64,000 nucleotides of DNA from Paragonimus westermani (lineage: Eukaryota > Platyhelminthes > Trematoda > Plagiorchiida > Troglotrematidae): the NCBI GenBank assembly GCA_008508345.1, contig QNGE01002980.1, forward strand, positions 33,353-97,352, read 5' to 3'. Of this stretch, positions 57,541 to 64,000 are shown one piece after another. Each line of letters begins with the position of its first letter. Positions within the stretch are counted from its first letter, which is position 1. The position numbers and the translations under genes are program-made. The notes under the pieces were generated by a model. It was not told the DNA's origin. It saw nothing but the letters and a program-made list of their open reading frames with translations, and searched no databases.

Positions 57541-57735
57541 TTATTGGGTGAATATTTTCCGCTTAGTTACTCGTGGGACGTTGAATGTGTCCTTACCATA
57601 CAGTCCAAAGCCGCGTGTAGTACCCTCAAGTGGTTGTGCAGGCATAAATACCTCAGGCCGCCGTGCGTAAGTTTTTACTTGCGGCATAGAAGTACCAGGT
57701 TCTTTTATGAGGAAGAGATGCAAAATCATCTCCAC
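57541..57735 (-). pseudogene. Possible Gypsy integrase N-terminal fragment
   Basis: The minus frame reads YARRPEVFMPAQPLEGTTRG followed by FGLYGKDTFNVPRVTKRKIF, loosely matching RP-VP--LRR-VFD-LH-LSHPGVRATKKLI, the segment around the integrase zinc-binding domain. It lies downstream of the integrase C-terminal trace on the same strand, so if real it belongs to another fragment or a rearranged copy. Confidence 0.3.
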
Positions 57736-58329
57736 TACCCGACGTTAGGGTTGATGGTTGGTTCAAGGATTTGCTCTCAGTTGTTCTACATCACAATAAC
57801 AATCGTTGGTTAAAGGACTCGTGCCGTACTAAGCATGAAGTACGTTACACAACAGCGAGGTGGAAAAATGAATAGTGGCGAGAACTTTGCGAGACTTTGC
57901 TTGGTAACCAGAGGGACGATGGAAAATTCAAGCGGTCGCGCACTCGGGCATCTTACTAGTACTAATGCGCCGATTGAGCGACTTTCATTGCAGTTAAGCT
58001 GTAGCAGGTTGAATGAAGACCCACTTATATTTGTAGTGTGCGCCGATCAAGTTCACTTTCGAAGCATGCAGATGAAAGAATTGTAGCGATGAGAAAACAA
58101 ACCAGACGCTCAGTAGTCACATCACGTGTCATAATATATAAGGTGTTTCGGACATTGCACATACCATCTTCTATGTGTGGGTCATCGTTTAAGGGCACTG
58201 GCGAGCTGAGCTGCATTTGGGTGTAAAACTGCTGGGATTAAGAAGGAGTTGTTTTCAGTCACTATCTGGACAAGTGGGTTAATATCCTGCTCCGTGTAGG
58301 CTGGTTTCAGTGGATACGAACTCACTCTG

Positions 58330-58520
58330 AACAAACCGTCCAGATTAACCACTTTTGAACGGGCCGAGATGCTGTTGTTGCGGTGGTTTTCTGATGGCGT
58401 CTTGACGCATAAACACAGAGTCGCTTGTGAACAAATCCAAGGATTTTATTTTCGGTGTTAATGTTGGCTGGTTGATGCGAAACGGAGGTTGGGCACTGCC
58501 AGCAAAGGCGTGAAATATAA
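58330..58520 (-). pseudogene. Gypsy integrase C-terminal (GPY/F-like) trace
   Basis: A minus frame reads FTSDSVFMRQDAIRKPPQQQ then HLGPFKSG, matching the [23 protein letters not shown] signature at the integrase C-terminus, followed by a stop. Catalytic core residues are absent upstream. Confidence 0.75.
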
Positions 58521-58766
58521 TTCGTACCAGGGCCGGAATGTGTCCAGGATTGAAGCAATTCTTCTGGTGGAAATATCGCGTAGAATGTCACCAGCTTGTG
58601 TTGGCGGAGAAACGGTGGACAGTTTCAACGACGTACAGGTGGAGAAGCCCTTTGTGTCTTCGCTGGACCGTTGAGCAGTGTTCACTTTCGCCAGATCGGA
58701 GGGGGTGGCGGTTGGGCTAAGTTGACGTCAGGTTGTGATTGTGGGTTGAAAGTGATAATGGTGTCA

Positions 58767-58997
58767 TCACGTAGGTGCCGATTCCACGCGGGGAGTGACG
58801 ATCAGGTTTGGCTTGGAATCAAATGTTAAGTGTTTGTGGTCGGTTTGCTTACCAAAGTTCCGGTTTTCCAAAAACTGTCGAGAGCAACGGATCGCCAAAT
58901 ACAGAGCTAGCAGCTGACGTCCAGTGTTGTTGTATTTCATCTGTACTGGTTGTAGCATTTCCAGGAAACGGACCAAAGGTTGCTGTTCACTATTCAC
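58767..58997 (-). pseudogene. Gypsy RNase H
   Basis: YNNTGRQLLALYLAIRCSRQ then FLENRNFGKQTDHKHLTFDS match the Y-TFGRELLA-YLAIRHFRHFLEGR-F---TDHKPLTFAL signature, with the TDH aspartate present. Confidence 0.9.
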
Positions 58998-59049
58998 GGA
59001 TTGTTCTAAGACTGTGTCAACAGCGTTTGGTTCATCCGTGGTAAGAAGT

Positions 59050-59906
59050 CAGGCCTTTGGTCGCGAACTGCTAAAGCATGGTTTGGTGGCGTGACACAAA
59101 GATTTCTTTGGCGCCGAGGAACCTACTCTGGCTCCCAATAAAAGTTCCATGGAGCTGTGTTTTGAGTAAACCAGGTCGGCTGGAGGTTTTAAAGGGTTCG
59201 CTCCATGGGTGATAAGGTGGAGTCGGGTCATCTTAATGGAAGTCGGAAAGGTTCAGATGGACTCAAATTTATCTGGAAGAGGTGTGATGCCTGTTTGATC
59301 GACGCGATATCTTAGGATATCCAATGAACTCGCTCTGAAGGCCCACTCATCGATGTTGATTTTATTGTCATATTGCGCGAAACGGTCGAAAACCGCACTT
59401 CGGTGAGATAAGTGTTCTTCTTTCAAGCAGCCAGCGACCAAGGCAGCGTCAGTGCAGACATACGTGAAAGGGATCCTGAACAGAACTTCGCCTATCGACC
59501 GCTGAAATGTTTGGGCCATATTACGAAGCCAAAGAGGCATCCATGTGAACTCGAGAAGTCCGAGAGGTTTCGTAGTGACTATTTTTGGAGTGTCCATTTG
59601 GCAATCGGGATGTGATAATAAGCGCATACTGAGTCCAATTCCAGGAAGGTAGTAGCGAACTGCGAACTGTGAACACCAGAATATGTGGTAGAGAATGAGT
59701 AAGAAACTAGTTTTGAATGTTAGGTTTTTCTGCGCGATTGAAAGCAATTTTGCGTTAGAGCATCGGAATTTTCTGATGACTGGGAGTGCCGTCATAGCGT
59801 TCTCAAGCGAGCGTTCATTAAGAGAACAGCTGTAACACCTCTTTAGACTTTCTTTCACACTCCGCCTACTTCCCCCTTTCTGTGTGTAGTAGGTTTGATG
59901 GCACAA
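59050..59906 (-). pseudogene. Gypsy reverse transcriptase, catalytic box lost
   Basis: The 217-codon frame 59906-59253 contains PKIVTTKPLGLLEFTWMPLW and LRNMAQTFQRSIGEVLFRIP (matching PKTAI-TPFGLFEF-RMPFGLRNA-QTFQR-MDEVL), then FTYVCTDAALVAGCLKEEHL, where the YIDD-type box reads CTDA (59445-59456), and SSLDILRYRVDQTGITPLPD KFESI. Frame 59231-59049 continues with a decayed RT connection (NPLKPPADL). The frame is long but its catalytic aspartate pair is destroyed. Confidence 0.92.
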
Positions 59907-59990
59907 TTATGCCCACATGGAAGTCGGTCGGTAGCCGTCTTGAACCTGGACAGTTTCTGTTTGTGCTCTACCACTGACGGTAGAAAACTC

Positions 59991-60391
59991 TCACAGGACA
60001 AACCATTTCGAACGTGCGCGACATTTCATACTGAAATCACAAATATGCCCATATGTATTTGCTGATATCCATGTATTCTCTACGATGAACATATTATCAG
60101 ACCCTTTGAGGTCGCTACCTGTTTGGTTTGTACTCGGGGTGCTACGTTCTAGTGGTACCCAGCTTGCCCTTGAGGTGAAACGCAGAGAAAACTCTACGGG
60201 TGTGTTCGAAACGATGTCCCAGCAATCGGAAGACCTCTGCCCGCCAGAACTCTCTCGGTATTCAACAGCCGATCTTGCATCTCCCGAATTCTCGGCGGTA
60301 AGCCGCACGGAGACAGATAGTTGGAGGTTGAGCTAGCGTAACTTAGTGCACAGAAAATTGAAAAGGGATAAAACTTGAATGACTGGTACAA
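59991..60391 (-). pseudogene. Gypsy gag-end/protease traces
   Basis: The minus frame includes DNMFIVENTWISANTYGHIC, similar to the L-AANGT-I-TYG segment after the protease active site; upstream residues are unreadable as a zinc knuckle. The call depends on its position directly before the RT on the same strand. Confidence 0.45.
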
Positions 60392-60531
60392 CAGCGAACG
60401 AAGCTTAACAGAAGTGACTAGGAACGTGAATATCTGAACGATCTAACTAAGTCGCCATTGACGAACCAGCCTCCAGCTGCGCGGCTGAACGTAGGGCAGA
60501 CTTACCCAGACGAGTAAGGTAACAATTCGCT

Positions 60532-60900
60532 GTGAACCATAAGTCATACCGGTCCTTTGCTGGAGCTTTCGAGTCAGGCGTCGAGAAAAGAAAGGCTGAC
60601 AACAAAGCCACGCTGGACTACCTAATGCAGCATTGTGATGGGCCTGCTAAAGCCTTGATTCAAAAGTACACCATTCCCGAAGAGGATCGGGGTTATTTAT
60701 TTGCCAAGGGAATCCTCTGAAAACGGTTCGAACAAAACCACACGGTGGCAAAGACGCATACTGATGAACTTCTAGACTGCCCACTTCTAACGAACAGCGG
60801 CTCTGTAGCATGAGTCCAGTTAGCTCAGCAGATGACAGTGCGAAGAAACACTGCGGCAACTGAAGTACGACTTTGACGTTAACTCTAACGGAATGATTGA
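60532..60900 (+). pseudogene. BEL/Pao gag fragment
   Basis: NHKSYRSFAGAFESGVEKRK then KATLDYLMQHCDGPAKALIQ match the P--Y-SF---F---VE------KL-YL-Q---G-AK--I gag core. YTIPEEDRGYLFAKGIL continues the Y--A--IL segment before a stop at 60718-60720 and a further readable KRFEQNHTVAKTHTDELLDC. Confidence 0.85.
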
Positions 60901-61319
60901 GACGACCGTTCGGAAGTTTACCCCCCGAGTTGCACTTTGGATGAGCAACCGAGGCCGAGATAATAACTCGTCATAATCGTGAACCGCATTTCACCAATCT
61001 CAAAAGATTCGTGGAGGAACGCGTTGACGTCGCTTCCATAAGTTACGATGAGCTGGCAATGACACTCAAGTCTGAACTGTTTGACGGTCCCAAACAAAAC
61101 AGAGCACGATCGAACCAAGCTGGCTTTAGGTGGAACATCTATCTGGTACAAAGTGACGGTTAGGTCACGAGTAAAGTGTATGGTTCTCGTTTTTATAGTT
61201 CTGCTTACGAGGACAGTCATTTCCCTGATCGACCCCCACCAATTCTCAGTCAGCAGCATTTTGAGATCGTGCAAAATGAGAAATTATGCCTCCGACGTTT
61301 GAAAGCTTATCACCTGGCC

Positions 61320-61410
61320 AGAGAATACAGATCAAATGAGACGTGTAGCGCCCAAGGATGTGGACAAAACCATCACCGTCTACTACACTCCGACTCACAT
61401 GCTACCGTCG
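61320..61410 (+). pseudogene. BEL/Pao gag zinc-binding end
   Basis: ETCSAQGCGQNHHRLLHSDS matches the CR-KGC--RHHTLLH zinc-binding signature that ends BEL/Pao gag, with both Cys and both His retained. Confidence 0.85.
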
Positions 61411-61754
61411 TTGAAATAACATCCTTCACTACCAGCCACTATACAGTTGGATTTCACCTGCATGATACACTTCAAACATCAAGGTTGACCCCGGGTTGCT
61501 TCGGCCACCATTCCTGTTACTTTACGTTATTTAGAGAATGCATCTCTAGTAAACGGGTCTGATGGTACCTTTATCAATGAGTCACTAAATGATCAGCTGC
61601 CATCGGGGTCGGATCCAACAAACTCACTGACTGGTGTTGCGGTTTCGACAAGAGTGGAGTACGGTTATGGCAGACATCGAAGCATTATTTCATCAAGTTT
61701 GTGCTCTAGACTTCCTTGGTAGACGAACGCTGAGATACAAGGCTCTCCAAGAGA

Positions 61755-61962
61755 ATGCCACATGTGCGTTCATCTAATCCGCGCTACTTCGTCTCCTAGC
61801 TGCGCTACGTTTGCTTTGAGAAAAACCATTTCAGACAACGCCAATCATTACGTTGCAGATATCCTGCGGGTCGTAAAGAACAGCCTTCACGTGGGCGACT
61901 TTTTATTCAGCACGGCAACCGTTGATAACGCCAGAAACTCCGCCAAACAGCTGAACCCTTAG
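61755..61962 (+). pseudogene. BEL/Pao reverse transcriptase palm, catalytic box lost
   Basis: MCVHLIRATSSPSCATFALR, then KTISDNANHYVADILRVVKN and SLHVGDFLFSTATVDNARNS, match the GATCSPFCA-F-LRR-A-D...IV---FYVDDLLFS--S--EA segment. The YVDD box reads HVGD at 61888-61899, losing the tyrosine and the first aspartate. Confidence 0.88.
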
Positions 61963-62339
61963 TGACGACAGGCGGCTTCAACCTCACGACGAGTGGCTGC
62001 TATCACTGCTGCCGGAATCGGAACGTACGGTATCAACACAGCCACTTAACCTAAGCCAACCGAGTGTGCAGAAAGCACTGGGGCTGAAGTAGGGACTCAA
62101 GAATGACGCTTAGAGGTTCGGTGTGTCATCGACTGGCAGACCTTTCACTCGAAGGTACACACTTTCCTGTTTCTTCGATCTACTACTCATTGGGGTACGT
62201 TGCGCTTGTTACACTGATTGCTTAACGGATACTCCAGCGACAATATTCAAGTTGCACGTCATGGGGCGATCTTATTTAAAGTGAAGAATTAGCCATGTGA
62301 ACGAGGTGGATAGCAATGCTACCGTGTCTCAAATAGTTT

Positions 62340-62720
62340 CATACGCAAAGGGGCATTAAACCCCATAGAATAGAACGTTGTGGTGACTTCCAGCTGCTTC
62401 AGCGACGCTACCGAGACAGGATACGCTGCAGTCGCTAATCTAGTGATGGCTGACGATTGCCAAATTAAAGATTGCTTCCTAGCAATCGCAAAATCTCGAG
62501 TGGCTCCCATTTGCCCGACAAGTATGCCACGGTTGGAGTTAGCGACAGCCGTCGTTTTGGTTACACTGGCCCAACAGATAGAGCTGGATTTGGAACTGTC
62601 AAGTGAATCTACCGCGTTCTGGACTGGCTCAGTACCAGTTCTGTACAGTGTGCTAAATTTATCCTGGCGATTTGCGACCAGTTTTGCCGACCGGCTGGCC
62701 ACAACTCACGAATCTTCCTG
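62340..62720 (+). pseudogene. BEL/Pao RNase H
   Basis: After NVVVTSSCFSDATETGYAAV the frame gives AIAKSRVAPICPTSMPRLEL and ATAVVLVTLAQQIELDLELS, matching the FVDAS--AYGAVAYLR...-AKSRVAPLK--SIPRLELQAAV signature, then STAFWTGSVPVLYSV for the YFWSDSTTVL-W motif with the aspartate lost (WTGS). Confidence 0.9.
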
Positions 62721-62899
62721 ACCAGGGCAACAGCGTTATGCTGACGTAAAACGCAGTCCAACAGACCTTATATCGCGCGGTATCTACGCCAACGGATCTC
62801 AGAAGGTGGACCGATGGCTATAGGGCCCTGAATTCCTACGCGGAAGGGAAGACGAATTGTCACATCCTGCTGAAACCGAACCAAACAGGATAATGGAAG

Positions 62900-63480
62900 T
62901 TGAGCAGGTTTATAATGCCGCCACTATCTAAAATTTATGCGCTGACATTTATTTATGCCAAAATTGGAGGACATAGCATTGTGGGACAAACTACTGCGAA
63001 CATTTGCATGGCTTATTCGATATAGGCAGTTTGTATCGGGAAGAGGACAAACGGTGCGTACGGAAAGATTGACCGCCCCAGAACTTTAGGAATCAACAAA
63101 TAAGACATGTAAGCTAATGCATTAGCAAGTGTTTCATTCAGACTTGAAGAAAATTCAGGCCCATTGGTGCAGTAAAGAGACGATAAAGTTACACCCTGAG
63201 CCGATCAAGAAAATCCTCCGTCGTGCTTGTAGCCCGAATCGAAGGGTGAATCCATTTTTACTCGATGGTGTTTTACCTGTAGCTGGGCGACTACAACAAT
63301 ACCCCTTACTTTACGATGTGGAGCACCAGATCTACCTGCTAAACACTTCGCGACCTATCTGTTAATTCGTCATTATCGCAACAACAGTGGTCTTATGGGG
63401 TTGAGTTATATTCTGTTGGCTGCAAGACAAGGATAACAACAGCCAACAATATAATCAGAAGTGTTCTACATGACCGTTAT
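62900..63480 (+). pseudogene. BEL/Pao linker and integrase zinc region
   Basis: LWDKLLRTFAWLIRYRQFVS matches the W-KLLRV-AW--RF linker. Frame 63129-63365 has RRVNPFLLDGVLPVAGRLQQ then YPLLYDVEHQIYLL, matching L-DGLLRVGGRL-NA-LPYD-KHPVILP. The HHAG-NHTLA--RQ-FW zinc region that follows is largely unreadable. Confidence 0.85.
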
Positions 63481-63519
63481 CAGTGCTGCCGATGGCTCTC
63501 CCAACTGTGTCAACAGGCT

Positions 63520-63810
63520 ATGGCTCCAATTCTTGCTGATAGAACTGAGATGGAGATATGCCCATTCGTCACCACCGGGGTTGAGTATTTTGGACCAATT
63601 TGTGTCGAACCAGGACGGAGAACGGAAAAGTGCTGCCTTTTGACGTGTTTCAGTAAGACGGCAATACACATTGAGGTGGCGTACGCGTTGAATACTGATG
63701 CATTCCTATGCGCCTTTAATTGGTATGGTGCCAGACGAGGCTGACAGCAAGGATGAGACAGTGACAATGGAAGGACTTTTACGATATTGTGCGTATAAAT
63801 GCTAATTCTT
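63520..63810 (+). pseudogene. BEL/Pao integrase core, first catalytic Asp changed
   Basis: FVTTGVEYFGPICVEPGRRT then CCLLTCFSKTAIHIEVAYAL match the F-HVGVDYFGPL-V--RR---KRYG-LFTCL-SRAIHLEVA-SL core start. The first catalytic aspartate (GVDYFGP) is glutamate here (GVEYFGP, 63577-63597). NTDAFLCAFNWYGARRG ends in a stop, after which SDNGRTFTI continues the WSDNGTNF motif with its aspartate present. Confidence 0.9.
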
Positions 63811-64000
63811 CCGTAATTGTGTCTTCTGTACAAACTCTTAAAGCTCTTCCCGCGCAACGGTTGGTTAGTTTTCTAATAGAGGCAGATGGTACAAAACCAT
63901 TAAAGTAAGTGCACTGTCCATTCCAAGTATCCCTTTTGTGTATCGCGCACTTAGTCGCGCCATCAGCGCGGTGACGTAAACGTACATCCAAAAAGCCTAA
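63811..64000. other. Window end, unassigned
   Basis: The BEL/Pao integrase similarity fades here; the minus-strand frame 63779-63991 is not assignable. Confidence 0.4.

Larger units (their letters stand above)
58330..60400 (-). mobile_element. Ty3/Gypsy pol remnant, minus strand
   Basis: Reading from 60400 down: protease-region traces, RT (59906-59050), RNase H (58997-58767) and an integrase C-terminal trace (58520-58340). Between RNase H and the integrase end only about 300 bp remain, so the integrase zinc and catalytic core are deleted. Stops and frameshifts throughout. It faces the plus-strand gag remnant at 55.7 kb and abuts the BEL/Pao element at 60.5 kb. No LTR identified. Confidence 0.85.
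60532..63810 (+). mobile_element. BEL/Pao retrotransposon remnant
   Basis: Collinear plus-strand matches to a BEL/Pao polyprotein: gag (60532-60900), gag zinc-binding end (about 61320-61410), RT palm (about 61760-61960), RNase H (62340-62720), linker and integrase zinc region (62900-63480) and integrase core (63520-63800). Every segment is in a different frame, with stops between. The stretch 61410-61750, where protease and RT entry should be, is mostly unreadable. No LTRs could be identified and the element may continue past the window end. Confidence 0.9.

Noticed and set aside
57835..58086. 83-codon plus frame near the Gypsy remnant as a gene
   Set aside because: No motif; probably a chance frame opposite decayed Gypsy sequence.

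Overview
The window looks like a piece of a flatworm nuclear genome, most likely a digenean trematode (fluke). The evidence is indirect. There is one intron-containing animal gene, syntenin, with canonical GT-AG splice sites. It sits among RTE-like and CR1/Jockey-like LINEs, two Penelope-like elements, several Ty3/Gypsy elements (one resembling fluke CsRn1), one BEL/Pao element, and a tRNA-promoter SINE carrying a hammerhead ribozyme of the kind known from schistosome Sm-alpha repeats. There are no bacterial operons, rRNA genes or CRISPR arrays. I cannot name the species.

Layout. 0.2-2.3 kb: RTE-like LINE remnant (+). 2.3-8.5 kb: no recognisable gene. 8.5-12.5 kb: Ty3/Gypsy remnant (+) whose middle is occupied by a Penelope-like element (-). 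12.5-19.6 kb: no recognisable gene. 21.3-29.7 kb: syntenin (-), three coding exons and a 7.4-kb intron that holds a 500-bp foldback hairpin, a Penelope-like element bounded by nearly identical inverted repeats, and the 3' end of an RTE-like LINE. 31.3-31.45 kb: SINE with pol III boxes and a well-formed hammerhead ribozyme. 32.2-32.6 kb: RTE-like 3' end (+). 36.7-37.05 kb: LINE RT fragment (+). 39.5-40.5 kb: RTE-like 3' end (-). 41.5-45.35 kb: CsRn1-like Gypsy element with both LTR starts visible. 49.05-50.2 kb: CR1-like LINE (+). 51.8-52.4 and 53.3-53.7 kb: weak LINE and Gypsy traces. 54.07-54.60 kb: a compact terminal-inverted-repeat unit with a GC-rich 57-bp minisatellite and four perfect palindromes. 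55.7-56.6 kb: Gypsy gag (+). 57.5-60.4 kb: Gypsy pol (-). 60.5-63.8 kb: BEL/Pao element (+), running close to the window end.

All long retroelement reading frames are broken by stops and frameshifts. Wherever I could align the RT catalytic box it is destroyed, so the elements are fossils. The gene that can be supported as functional is syntenin: its exon lengths sum to an exact multiple of three and both PDZ domains are intact. The best candidate for an RNA-level function outside genes is the hammerhead SINE. A weaker, probably degenerate hammerhead fold is present in each arm of the Penelope-like element.
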